A DNA stretch of 64,000 nt, taken from positions 6,634,001 through 6,698,000 of the forward strand of contig CP085829.1 of NCBI GenBank assembly GCA_020809705.1, written 5' to 3'. The notes under the pieces are model-generated. The model saw nothing but the letters and a program-made list of their open reading frames with translations. It did no database searches and was not told where the DNA came from. Below, piece by piece: positions 22,598 to 33,360 of this stretch (position 1 is its first letter; every line of letters begins with the position of its first letter). Origin of the DNA: Calonectria ilicicola (Eukaryota > Ascomycota > Sordariomycetes > Hypocreales > Nectriaceae). Both the position numbers and the translations under genes were made by a program.

Positions 22598-23949
22598 GCC
22601 CCAGAGCCCCGAGCCTATTGTATGAGCAATATTGGCCCGGCCCACACGCGCATGGGGGTCCGCCCAATCGTGGCCGCCTTGGACCTTTGTCGCATTCAGA
22701 AATTTCTTCTGAGCTGTACGGCTTGGCTGGCTCTATGGTGCCTGGATGACGACCATGCGCCCCCAAAGAGGCAGCCCGGCCCATTCGCCACTGTGAATGC
22801 TTTCGTCTTTTTCGTCCCATGTGCCTCCACGGCTGTTGGGTCTAGTTGCCGCTTGCCGGCTCTTGTGATGCGGCTAGAGCTGTCTAGCCCAGCGCACAAA
22901 TTGGGCATCGTGCTCCGCGGGTGAAGATCGTCCGGGAACGCGGTGCCGAGTCTTTTTCAATCATCCCTCGCGAGAAGCAACTCGGCTTCCTCATACCCGG
23001 GGAAAAAACAAAACCAGCAAAGGAACCCCCATGCGTATAGCCTCGACAACGTAAACATCTCTCTCACTGCCGCGAGATCGGCCATGGTTCACGCACATTG
23101 ACTGGAACCCGAGCCTGCGCGCAGGTCGAGCCACTCTCCTCAAGCATAATTTCTACCCACGCACAAGTGGAGTTGCGCCCTGCAACAAAGTTTTAGGGCG
23201 CTAGGTTACCCCTGGTGAATTCGAAAGGGGATGGAAAACAACGCACTTGATCTTGCAGCATCTCTTTTTGCTGCATCACGAGTAATCCGATTTTGACAGA
23301 TGCCGTGGATGCCATTTACGCTACGTGCACTATTCCATGGTCCATGCCGTCACAAGATTCCAGTAACCAACCCCACATGTGAGAAAAAGCCTCATTTCCA
23401 AGCCGTAGCCAACTAGTCTCGTTTTCGCTGCAGCTTTTTCGCAAAATCAGCCGCTCTACGCCATGCAATTCGGCAAACATCTACAACTGACGTTGCCTGA
23501 GATGAATAGTATTAGCCATGCCTGGCTAGTGTGTGGGGTTTGATGCGGCTGATGTTCCTTGGCAAGAAGGATCGCTCTTGGCAAGATGCGCGACATACCA
23601 GGGTTTTACGACGAATACAACCTGATATCGATCAGAAGGAATAAGCGTGTCCACATTGGCTAGATTCAACTTGAAAAAATAATTGCGATTGATGATGATG
23701 TTACTGAGTTGTATCTAGAACGTGTCATGAGGCGTAAGCATCAACTCAGGGTCGCAACCTATGATAGAGAAGACAATCCAGCAACTGACAAAGAAAACTT
23801 TTTTTTATTTTCTTTTTGAATTCCAAAATTTCATCCATAACCATCATGATAATTTATCCTCTCTCAAACTTGACTTATTCGGCGATTTCCTTAACGGGCA
23901 ACCCCTCCCTTGACGCATGATGAGCCTTGCTTCTCGCTCGCTCATCAAG

Positions 23950-25256
23950 CTACGGTTCTTCTGAGTCGGAATCGTTCGAGGTCCTGAATTCAGCGCACTT
24001 TTGTTCCAGGTACGACGAGGACAAGAAATCTGGAAAATCCCAAATGACATATCCGCATTGCCAAAGACTTTTGTCCAAGTCGTTAAAAACACTGGTGGAA
24101 AATGGCTGGTTGGGATGTGCGCTAAGCCATGCACGACATGAACTCGACGTGAGCGAATCTCGCGTTCCATCCAAAGGTCGGGATAGGGACTTGATCTGCT
24201 CGAGCGTGTACGAATTCAATTTTGCCGCGTACTCACTCATCCTATTCGGCCTGAGAAGCCTTCCGGCCATCACGCCGAAAAGATTTGTATGTGGCGTGTA
24301 CAGCGGGTTCGCATGCTTGAATGCACGTAGATCTAGTATTTCCATTTGATCCTCAGGAGTTTCGGCAGCGATGAAAATTGTTATGAATGCAAGTCCTTGG
24401 CGAAGCTGGATAGCGATGGTTAGCCAATTTGATTGATTTCAGCGATGAAGAGTTGAGAAGGACAACTAACAACCCATTGCATCCTTGTAGACTGGTGCGT
24501 CCATATTCTTGCTTGATCATGAAAGTTACCCCAATCAACGAGGTGTTCTATTTGTTCAAAGGCTAGATGACGTTAGATGAGATTTCTAGTTTAACTTGGT
24601 TGACTGCACTTGCCCTTTTTCACCTTCTTCAGCATATGGCCGTACACGCAGACGAGCTGCTCATTAACCCAAGGAGAAAAGTCATAGTAGAACCTATAGT
24701 CGAGCTCTCCTGGAGGGAATAGCTGCTTTCTTTCCGAGCATAACAGGTTGCACATGAGTTGGTATCGAAACAATGCTCTATCCAGGCGAAAACGCTCGTC
24801 TGGCGTGATTTCTGACGAGTGGACAAACCCCAACTTGTCGGCGAGGATGGGGAAGGCATCATTGGCCAAACTCTGGCCTATAAATTTTACGGCGGAGCAG
24901 CTTCGACTCAAATAGGCGTAGTCGGACATTGAGAGACGCGCGAGACGCGTGGAAGAAACTCCTTCCAATATACCCGCCCTTAGCCGACATAGAATTGCTC
25001 GGACATGATCAGGATTATTGTCATCGATATGTTCGGACTCGAGAAGGGCAAGAGCAAAAGGGAGCGTTCTTGCTTGGATTTGATTGGCAATGATGCTTCC
25101 GGCAACCGTGTGGACATTGTCGGCAAACGCATCGTGAAATACACGATGGTTGCAAACTGCCCGTGCAAGCTGCGGAATAGTGTCTAGTCGAGCTAGGATT
25201 TTGGCCGTAATGTGCAATGGAAGCTTCTGCAGACCGCTTACAGCTGTGGACTCCAT
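23950..25256 (-). CDS. Hypothetical protein, possible F-box-like N-terminus
   Basis: The model has exons 24605-25256, 24474-24562 and 23950-24405, giving 398 residues. Residues about 9-35 (LQKLPLHITAKILARLDTIPQ) have the pattern of a fungal F-box-like start. The helical remainder contains WVNEQLVCVYGHMLKK, an arrangement often seen in fungal proteins of this kind. The C-terminus ends in a short acidic tail (DSDSEEP). Exon 2 and exon 3 join cleanly in phase 0. The first intron is only 42 bp with a non-consensus GTCAAC donor, so that junction is the weak point; a GTGAAA donor 18 bp upstream is an alternative but does not keep the preferred frame. If the F-box is real, the protein would link an SCF ubiquitin ligase to a target, but this is tentative. 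Confidence 0.6.
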
Positions 25257-26551
25257 GCTTGTTCGGATGGTGGACACTGTTCTCTAGAGTTAGTCAAGAC
25301 TGATGACGATACAAGTGCGGGAACAGTTAGTTTGAAGCAGTCAAATAGCGCCCGACGAGAATCAACCAACTATAAAATTGATGCCCAAGTACCTTTTTTT
25401 CGTCACTTCATTAGTAATCGAGGTATCAGCGTATATCTTCAGCTGGAGCCAGTAACATGCTTGAAATATGCGCCCACGGAAATATTCCGACGGCTGTCAC
25501 CGTAGTATTTACCCCTCCTATGCGTCGGATTTTCTCAAACTGTGCAGCCACTAATGACATGTATTTCCTTGTGCTTATTTGGTTTGATTATTGCATGAAA
25601 CGCGCAGATGTTATCGGGGTTTTGTTGTTTTTGACCCTGGCTATGGCATCTTATCATGCTGAACTATGCGTCGCCCAGACTTTGGAGACATAAACAAAGA
25701 TCAAACCTAACGACAGTGACGAGGAATTGCGCAGGAACATCAGGAGAATATTTTGAGGCCTGCCATGCATGGAAGCCTATACCTCCGGTCGCTGTTATAG
25801 TGGCCAACTCTACAAACCCGGACGTTAATACAAATCAGCAACCTCGTGAGCTCGAATCAACCAAATCGCTAGTGGCTTTTATATAAATTGAGCTTGTCCC
25901 AATCGATCCTAGATTGGATGTTTAGAAAAGTCGAATTGCGAGAACAAAATCGTGGCTAAAAATAGATCTTGGCGAAAAAGAGAGAATTTTAAGAATTTAT
26001 TAAACCTACCCAATCTCTATCTATGCATCTAGGGCTAGAAAGTCTGGTACCGAGTTCGGACTTGGCTCTCCATGGGCAGTAACACTGGGAATCCACTGAA
26101 CCTGCATCTTTAATGACTGTAACACAAGAATGAATAACGCTAGCAAATGAGAAGCACAATGGGCCACGATTGGTAAGGTCTCGGCTTGGCATTGTGCCAC
26201 CTGGGTGACAGCTCGGCAGTTGCCCACCTTGTCTGTCTCTAAATTAGCCTAATCTCTTCCATTCATCCGGTCAGGCATTTGTGCTCCCCCGGGCGCTAAC
26301 GTCTCAATCATCGTAAGATGATTCATTATCTGCGAGCTGTGATTGGATACCACACTTCCCAACTTATCGGTACATATGTATGTACTCACCTTGTGTTTCT
26401 TGTGTAACACTCCAGCGGGGTCTTTTATGCTGTACCAACAGGCTTGGCAACAAAGTAATCCATGGGACAAAAAATTATCATTTGGCATACATTGCTCTGG
26501 AACGAGGATTCTCCATTATTGAGAGTTCTATTCAAACTCTAGGCTCAATAC
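25257..26551. other. Intergenic, about 1.3 kb
   Basis: Upstream flank of the F-box-like gene and 3' flank of the dipeptidase. No gene, repeat or RNA recognised. Confidence 0.45.
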
Positions 26552-28094
26552 TTATCCGCCCGTGTTAAACACATCCGGGGCGGCTTCTGCCTCAGCAGCC
26601 AACCCTTCAATACTCCTTCTCAGCATGTAGGGATCCTCAGCAAATCCCTTTTGCCACGTCCTTCCTTCATATTCTGACTCAATTGGCTTCCTCCCCGTCG
26701 CTTGGATTTCCTTGGAGCGTCTCTCTACAGCTCCCCACACTCGCAGAATGTTTTCACCCGCTAGTAATCGGACCTGTGCGTCGGTCGCACCCCGCTGCAT
26801 TACAAACTCGAGCAGGCTGGGGTACTTGGAGACATCCTCAAGGCCGATGGGCGCAAAGGACATGCCAAAGAAATCACTCCCAATCCCCACACACTCCCAC
26901 CCGCAGACCTCTGCAATATGGAAAATATGATCGACAACATCGTGTATCGTTACCTGTTTTGGATTCTTAATATTAAGAAATGCATTCAAGAATACGACCA
27001 TGACGATGCCACCATTTTGTTTAAGCAAGCGCAAAACATCGTCTGGAACGTTGCGAAGATGTGGTTGCATTCCATAGGCTCCCGAATGAGAGAATATGAC
27101 AGGGGCTTCGGCAACACCTAGCACATCTCGCATTGTTTGGTGTGAGACGTGTGAAAGATCAACCATCATCCCAATTCGGTTCATTTCTCTCACAGCGTCC
27201 CTGCCAAGGCTAGTCAAGCCTGTATCCGAGGCCCCATTTGCAACAGTAGATGCCGCCATAGCAAACGCATTATCGCAATTATGTGTCAGGGTTAAATACC
27301 GCGCCCCAAGCCCGTACATCTGACGTATGCTGCCAATGCTACCGCCGACTTGATGACCGCCCTCGATGCCAATCATACTAGCAATGCGGCCCGCCTTGAA
27401 TGCTTGCCGCACGCATTTGGATGTGTCGCAGTATTCAAGATCTTTTGGATGCTCGCGAATAAACCGGCGAGTAACGTCTATTTGCTCCAGCGTGTCTCGA
27501 ACGATCCACTTGTCACTTAATTAGTATGATCATGCCACATTTTCAACCATTTCTTGAAAGGAGACTTACAGATGGGTCTTCGAAGTGCTTTTGATTCGCG
27601 TCACAGTCCACAAACACGCTCCAGAACTGACCACCAACCATTCCTTGTCTCATCCTCACCAAGTCTGTATGACCCAGCAGTCGATTCTTGAAGTCAAACT
27701 CGTCATCGTAGATGCGATTATGTAGCTCAAGGCGCAGCAGCAAAGGAAAATCGTTGTGGCCATCAATCAATCTTAGCAGCAGTCAATACAACATCTAGCG
27801 TCGCATTGGTGCATTTCAAACTCACGGTGTAGTTTTCAGAATGCGCTTCGTACGCTCAACGTAGTCTGTATCCCCGCAGGGCTGTTCCCATGGCCATACA
27901 AATGCGAGGGGAGCAAGCAAGACGGCGCACACAGCGGCAATTATGGGTGGACGGGCCCGCATCCACCATGCTACCGTTGGTGATTGGGTACGAGGGACGA
28001 GGGCTTGCCTGTCTGCAGAACTTTGGGTGGTACTAGTGGACTCACCACTAGCCCTCTCATGGGAAGACTCTACACTGGCATCCATTCCTGCCAT
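26552..28094 (-). CDS. Membrane dipeptidase (renal dipeptidase, M19), signal-anchored
   Basis: Exons 27826-28094, 27570-27771 and 26552-27508 give 475 residues. A Ser/Thr-rich cytosolic N-terminus of about 40 residues precedes one TM helix (PPIIAAVCAVLLAPLAFVW), so the enzyme is a type II membrane protein with a luminal or external catalytic domain. M19 binuclear zinc ligands are visible: DGHNDFP (His, Asp), GIEGGH (bridging Glu), DLSHVS (His) and FSHSG (His). Family members hydrolyse dipeptides, including Cys-Gly from glutathione breakdown. In sulfur-containing metabolite clusters (for example GliJ of gliotoxin) this class trims a glutathione adduct. An ACC-synthase-like gene lies 3 kb away, but no glutathione transferase or NRPS is present here. 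Confidence 0.92.
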
Positions 28095-28483
28095 GAACAA
28101 GAGCCTCTTCAATGCAGATTCAAGTCGAAAAAAAATGATGATAAGGAAATGGCGAGACGATGGGTCATTAGTAAATCTGAGTAATTGTGGAGAAGCCTTA
28201 GCGATCGCCAATTGAAACCCTTTTGTTGCTCTTTTCTGATTCGGATTAGTCCACGGCGGCCGCCTCGTGTCGCTCCCAAAACGAACTAGCTCTAGTGTTG
28301 CAAATGGCCGTGTTGATGTCGGACTGTAAGTTAGTGTGTAGCTGTAGTAGAAAAAAACATTATAATCAATCATGAAGTAATGAGCCAGTTGGTTCAAGAA
28401 ATTAATTTCATCTCAACATATTTTACTCTATTTTCCATTTTTCCTTGGTCAAAAAGCGCTGTCATTACCAAGAGTCTATACGT
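28095..28483. other. Upstream region of the dipeptidase
   Basis: 389 bp between the dipeptidase start and the stop of the first Gfo/Idh gene. The cluster's CGG-N7-CGG element is absent. One CGGCGGCCG at about 28255-28263 could be a zinc-cluster half-site pair. Confidence 0.4.
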
Positions 28484-29656
28484 CTAACTGGTGGTCTTGA
28501 ATCCAGCTCTCAGAATCATCTGGAACAATTCTACATCCTTCCTAGCGTCCGATGCGCTGCTCTTGGGAATTTCCCCCCGTGTCGCACACTCGTAAAACTC
28601 TAGAAGCTCAACGGTGTATGGATCCTCATACGTCTTACGAATCTTCCTTTCTTGGAAGCCAGCTTCTCCTACTTTCTCGCGAACCGTCAGAGTGACTGGC
28701 AGTCCCTTCACATACGGTGAATCAAATTCGACGCGAATAATCTTCTCGGGCGAATATACCTCGATATGAGCATCGAATTGTGGAACACCACAGAGTCCGG
28801 ATTCGTAAGTGACTGGAAATCCATTATACTGGAAGAGGACACTGAAGATGCCAGGAAGAGTAAGGACGGCACCCGAGACTGTTTGGGGCATGCCAATAAT
28901 CTCTCTCATTGCCGAAAGATCATGTGTTCCGAGCCTATCAATGTCAGGTTTTCGAAGTGTAATTCTGGAAGAGAATACTCACGCTCCAAGTACGCGAAGC
29001 ATCCTCTTGGATTCCGGCGTTGCATGCACGCCAAACTCCTTCTCTAAAGCTTGTTTGAAAATATCCTCCTCTCTTGAGACTCTATCCTGAGAGTCTGCAT
29101 CGGAAAAGTCATTAAATCGTTGTGGGAATGTTCCAGATTGTGCCACAAAGGTTGAATTGGGTCCAATGATATCACGGACCCTTGCGTAAATGATTTTTTC
29201 CATGCCTCCAACTTCTTTAACAGCATCAAGAAAAGCTGGAGCGTAGCGTCGCATGGTTCCGACAAAAACGTTTCCTTTAGAGGTCTTTTCTGCCTCAATG
29301 AGGGCGTCAATGTCTCGAAAGCATGTCGCAGCGGGTTTCTCCACCAGACAGTATTTGTCGTACTTTAAAGCAAGGATTCCGTGCTCAACGTGGTACGCAT
29401 CAGCGTTGGCAATGAGGACGACATCTACGTCATCAGAGGCGCAGAGTTGTTCCGCGTCGCGGGTAGTTTTCGGTGTTTGCCCAGGAATCTTTTGAGCGCA
29501 GTGACTAAGTGATTGTTCCGAAATATCACAAAGATATGTAATTTTGAATCGGTGAGCGAGGAAGTTTAAGTTGGGTATGTGAGCGACTTGAGTGATCTCT
29601 CCACAACCGATGATGCCGACTCGCAGAATAAGGCTTGTGGCACTTGGGTCTGTCAT
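28484..29656 (-). CDS. Gfo/Idh/MocA NAD(P)-dependent oxidoreductase (1)
   Basis: Exons 28983-29656 and 28484-28934 with a 49-bp intron give 374 residues, the usual family length. The N-terminal Rossmann fold starts LRVGIIGCGEITQVAHIPNL (GxGxxx). The conserved VEKPAATC holds the EKP lysine that contacts substrate and cofactor. VLGALGTHDLSAMREIIG carries the HDL-type catalytic helix (His, Asp). The C-terminal alpha/beta substrate domain is complete. Family members oxidise secondary alcohols of sugars, inositols or their amino derivatives with NAD(P)+. It is transcribed divergently from a second family member 372 bp away, with tandem CGG-N7-CGG elements between them. Confidence 0.93.
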
Positions 29657-30028
29657 TGTTGTTGGCTATACGTCAAAATGTAGTATTAATGAATGGAAGC
29701 GAACAAGTGAATTGTGTTTGATGATGCCATGGAGAGGCCGTCCATCCTCATATTTATGAGCCATCTGTATGCGTTGTATGATCTCCGACCGGGGAATAGC
29801 GGAATCGGGGAGTAGCGGATGCTGGTTTTGTCTCCACTATCACCGCCATCCTTCAGCGCTCCACCAGGATGCGTAGGGATGATTACAGGGCAGTCGTCTC
29901 CGCTATCATCTAACAAAGGTGAGTGTCTATGTTCACTTAAGAGCCACCTGTTCCGCACTACAATAACTCCTCTTCAAGCCCGCGTTTTTATTTCACCTTC
30001 ATTTTATTTATGATAACATTTTTCATCT
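29657..30028. promoter_or_regulatory. Divergent promoter between the two Gfo/Idh/MocA genes
   Basis: 372 bp shared promoter with two tandem copies of the cluster element (29790-29819) and a related 8-bp core TCCGCTAT at 29899-29906. Confidence 0.65.
29790..29819 (+). promoter_or_regulatory. Tandem CGGGGARTAGCGGA elements
   Basis: CGGGGAATAGCGGA at 29790-29803 and CGGGGAGTAGCGGA at 29806-29819, 16 bp start to start. Each is a direct CGG-N7-CGG. They lie 135-163 bp from the leftward start and 210-239 bp from the rightward start. The same 14-mer recurs at two other promoters of this cluster. Confidence 0.75.
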
Positions 30029-31081
30029 ATGGCTGAAGAACTCCCCTCTCTCCGCTGGGGCATTATTGCCACTGGCCTCATTTCGTCCTGGTTCGTTGCT
30101 GATTTGACGTTGGACAGGCCTGATAAAAAGGCAAACCACATCATCCAAGCGATAGGCGCGTCGTCTCTTGATAAGGGCCAACTATTCGTCAAAAATCACC
30201 TTTCGGGGAAATCTCCTGCCATCTATGGAACATATGAGGGCGTCTATCAGGACCTAAACGTTGATATTGTCTACATTGGAACGCCTAATGCTTTCCACAA
30301 ACAAAACTGCCTCGATGCTATTCGTGCAGGGAAACATGTCTTGTGCGAAAAGACATTTACTCTCAACGAATCCGAGGCCAACGAAGTCTTCCAAGAAGCC
30401 GATAAACACGGCGTGTTCGTGATGGAGGCCATGTGGACACGCTTTTTTCCCTTGGTTCAAAAGTTCCACCGCCTCATTCATAGCGATAAAATCATCGGCA
30501 ATGTGTCGCGTGTATTTTGTGATTTCGCCATGAACATGAATATTGCCTCTCTACCGTCAACATCACGCCTCAGGAACCCAAGCCTTGGCGCTGGGAGTCT
30601 TTTGGATGTCGGTATCTACAGCTTAACTTGGGCAATCTTGGCCTTGCAACCAGGAAACCAACAAAATGAGCCCAAAGTAGTCGCCACCCAAAGCCTCTTT
30701 GAGGGCATTGACATCGCCACCACGGTAGTACTTAGCTATCCAAATGGAGAACAAGCCATAGCTACATCATCAACCATGGCAAAAACTCCACCTTCCTTTT
30801 GCAGAGTTGAAGGCAGCAAAGGTACCATAGTTGTTGATGGATTCACAGCATCTGTTCCTGCAACCTTTACAGTTCACCTAAATGGCCAAGATCCCGTCAA
30901 GTATGAATTTGAACGTCCTGGGAAGGGATTCTACTGGGAGGCGGATGCTGTAGCGATAGACATTGCAGCAGTGAGGGTTCAAAACGAAATAATGCCTTGG
31001 AGCGAGACGCTTCGAATGATGCGACTGCTGGATGAGATTCGGCGTCAAGGTGGAGCCAGATTCCCACAAGATGCAAATTAG
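30029..31081 (+). CDS. Gfo/Idh/MocA oxidoreductase (2), dihydrodiol/xylose dehydrogenase-like
   Basis: Single exon, 350 residues. The Rossmann start is LRWGIIATGLISSWFV (GxxxTGxI), followed by VDIVYIGTPNAFHKQ and GKHVLCEKTFTLNE. The canonical EKP is EKT here, a conservative deviation at a normally Pro position. EAMWTRFFP and GAGSLLDVGIYSLTWA are hallmarks of the dimeric dihydrodiol dehydrogenase/NADP-D-xylose 1-dehydrogenase branch. It probably oxidises a cyclic sugar or diol with NADP+ in the cytosol. It is divergent from Gfo/Idh (1), shares the tandem regulatory elements, and is convergent with the PLP enzyme. The two paralogs are from different branches, so two distinct oxidations are more likely than redundancy. 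Confidence 0.94.
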   Translation: MAEELPSLRWGIIATGLISSWFVADLTLDRPDKKANHIIQAIGASSLDKGQLFVKNHLSGKSPAIYGTYEGVYQDLNVDIVYIGTPNAFHKQNCLDAIRAGKHVLCEKTFTLNESEANEVFQEADKHGVFVMEAMWTRFFPLVQKFHRLIHSDKIIGNVSRVFCDFAMNMNIASLPSTSRLRNPSLGAGSLLDVGIYSLTWAILALQPGNQQNEPKVVATQSLFEGIDIATTVVLSYPNGEQAIATSSTMAKTPPSFCRVEGSKGTIVVDGFTASVPATFTVHLNGQDPVKYEFERPGKGFYWEADAVAIDIAAVRVQNEIMPWSETLRMMRLLDEIRRQGGARFPQDAN

Positions 31082-31323
31082 ATCAGGTGGATAATCCAGT
31101 TCATTTACAGGAACCAGATTGACTTTCTAGAATCAGCCAGGCCCAAACGTGTCCCCGTACGATGTTATAATTTTGACTGAATGATGTGATCGCAATTGGT
31201 GTCATGGAAAAGTTTGCAAACAAGCCTATCATAATAGATTGCAACTTTTAATACAATGCGCCAAATTTGATGCATCTATTCTCAAAGAAGTGAATTTAGT
31301 TCTGCTGATCCCAATGTATTCAA

Positions 31324-32622
31324 TTATAGCTTAACTGGCATCTTATTGTTCAATATCGCAGACACCCTGTGCAATCCAGTCTCCAAAAGAATCTCATCTT
31401 GAGCAAAAACGATCCGGAACCACCCAGGGAATTCGGACCCAAAATCCTTTCCAGCCGAGATATATACTTTGTTCTTTAGGAATAAGCTAATCAAGGTGTC
31501 ATCCAATTCTTCATCAGTAACCTCGGGGTTGTTCTTTCTCCAAACGCTTCCAAGACCCACCCATAGGAAGAAAGTTGCGTTCGTTCTCTGCGCATAGGGA
31601 ATACCATTGCTTTTCGCCCAGTTCACCACAAATCTGTGCCTTTCGGAAAGTCTTTGTTTGTTTTTCGAAATAAAACCATCAGTCCACTTTTCATCATCGA
31701 GAACATTGGCCGCAATGTGGTCAGATGCAGATGAAGGAGAGCTGTAAAGAGCCACAGGCACCAAAGCAGCATGTAGTGAGGGGTTAGATTGAGATATGAT
31801 AGCGCCGATTCGAAGCCCGTTAGCACCAAAATCCTTTGACATGCCCCAGATGGTATGGATTTGAGCACTAGGAATGATTCCCGTCGTATCAAGCGACAGA
31901 CAAGACTCAAAAGGTGCTGGCGTGTCTTGGTCGACCCTGTTCTCCCAAACAGACAGTGCGTAAATCTCATCACTAATGAAGTGAAGATTGTGTCTCGCAC
32001 AAAGCTTCATTAAACCTATCAATGCAGTACGAGGATAACATCTTCCCAGAGGATTGTGTGGGTTTGAAATGATGAGACCAGCAACACGTTGACCATTCCT
32101 AATAGCGGACTTGAGCGCAGCTTCATAATAAGAGACGGATTCTAAACCCAGGGGGTCGGCGCCGTGGAAGCTGACTGGCACAACCTTGCAACCAGTCCGC
32201 AAAATTAAATCGGGAACAAAGGTATTATAGTAAGGCCGCCCCAGCAGAAACGCATCGCCAGGATTTGCTACAGCCCAAGCAAGGTGTTCCACAGCTGAGC
32301 TGGCACCGTTGGTGATGCTGAAATGGGCTGGTTCCAGTGGCAGCATGGGCTTCAGATGCCTGTTGAGGAACTTGGCCATGGATGTCTTGAGTCTCTTCGT
32401 CCCAGACATGCCATCACCATATGTGAAGGCATGGTTTGACAGTCGGAAGTGTGTATGCAAATGCGTTGAGAGTTCTTCGGCCATGAGCGTGTTTTCCGCT
32501 ACCCCCAATGTTGCAAACCCTGATGGGTTGTGAATAGGGTCATATAAGTCACCCACAGCCTTCCATATGTGCAATTCCTGGCTTGCCTTCTGTGCCGATT
32601 GGCCACGGGTAGATAGCGCCAT
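31324..32622 (-). CDS. PLP-dependent enzyme, ACC synthase-like (aminotransferase class I/II)
   Basis: Single exon, 432 residues. Fold-type I motifs are FATLGVAENTLM near the N-terminus, SITNGASSAVEHLAW, ISNPHNPLGRCYP (substrate and PLP Asn), FISDEIYALSVW (Asp and Tyr on the pyridine ring), and WGMSKDFGANGLRIG with the Schiff-base Lys. The sequence around it is that of the ACC-synthase-like group. In fungi this group includes C-S lyase-type enzymes such as GliI as well as transaminases; ACC synthesis itself is not implied. The start is the only in-frame ATG fitting the family. It is divergent from the Zn2Cys6 gene, across a region with one CGG-N7-CGG element. Confidence 0.92.
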   Translation of the reverse strand: MALSTRGQSAQKASQELHIWKAVGDLYDPIHNPSGFATLGVAENTLMAEELSTHLHTHFRLSNHAFTYGDGMSGTKRLKTSMAKFLNRHLKPMLPLEPAHFSITNGASSAVEHLAWAVANPGDAFLLGRPYYNTFVPDLILRTGCKVVPVSFHGADPLGLESVSYYEAALKSAIRNGQRVAGLIISNPHNPLGRCYPRTALIGLMKLCARHNLHFISDEIYALSVWENRVDQDTPAPFESCLSLDTTGIIPSAQIHTIWGMSKDFGANGLRIGAIISQSNPSLHAALVPVALYSSPSSASDHIAANVLDDEKWTDGFISKNKQRLSERHRFVVNWAKSNGIPYAQRTNATFFLWVGLGSVWRKNNPEVTDEELDDTLISLFLKNKVYISAGKDFGSEFPGWFRIVFAQDEILLETGLHRVSAILNNKMPVKL

Positions 32623-33360
32623 GTCATGAGGAATATTTGAGCACCGATAATATAAAAAAAATCACAAAGGTGAGCACAGGCTTAGCCCTTGAAGTTGCTT
32701 TCAGATATAGCAGATGAATCTTATACAAAGTGAGAAATGAGCTATGTGACTTCATGAGATCCAGTCCCTCCACTTACGTCTTGTTGTCGTGACCAATTTC
32801 GCCTTCAAAAGTTGTCTCCCTCTAAATTCCTTCCCCACCAAAGTACGTAACGACTGCCTTACGTACAACGCAGCCAAAACGCCGCGCTTTCGTAAGTCTT
32901 GCAAACAAATATCCAACTTGATGCATTGGGGAATTTTCAAAAATTTATCCGCAATTTAGTGTATGAATATAAATACTGACGCGCCTTTTGAGTTGTGCTG
33001 TTTCGATAAGTTCGCGAATGTGTCAGATTCTCCCCAACACGATTTATCTTGTGACTACATGAGGCTAAGAACCCCAAGCCGCCTGCAATGGTCATATTTG
33101 CTAGCTTTTTAGGTGATGCAACCGCATCTATCTATGTTGATTTTATAAATTTACTTATTTTGAGATAATTGAAAGTTTCAGTAAATAAAATAGTCGTCAT
33201 CCGAATTTGTAGTGATACTCTTCAGGTTATTCATCCCCGCACAGCATGGCGATCGGGCATTTATTTCTCCGCAAAGCCGACTCTTGTTCCGCTATTCCCC
33301 GCTCGTGCAAGCCAATAAACATGACGACGCTCAATACGCAGTAGAGGACGCCCCAAATAC
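32623..33360. promoter_or_regulatory. Divergent promoter of PLP enzyme and Zn2Cys6 gene
   Basis: 738 bp. Carries one copy of the cluster element at 33288-33301, 60-73 bp before the factor's ATG, which suggests autoregulation. Confidence 0.6.
33288..33301 (-). promoter_or_regulatory. CGGGGAATAGCGGA element at the regulator's promoter
   Basis: Written TCCGCTATTCCCCG on the plus strand. Identical on the minus strand to the copy at 29790-29803. Confidence 0.75.

Larger units (their letters stand above)
21989..23949. other. Intergenic, about 2 kb, siderophore transporter promoter
   Basis: Holds the two GATA-type elements annotated separately. The rest, from about 22650 on, has only short frames without family motifs. 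It also contains the 3' flank of the F-box-like gene. Confidence 0.5.

Noticed and set aside
32101..32109. AATAGCGGA, half of the cluster element
   Set aside because: It is inside the PLP enzyme coding region and lacks the upstream CGGGG.
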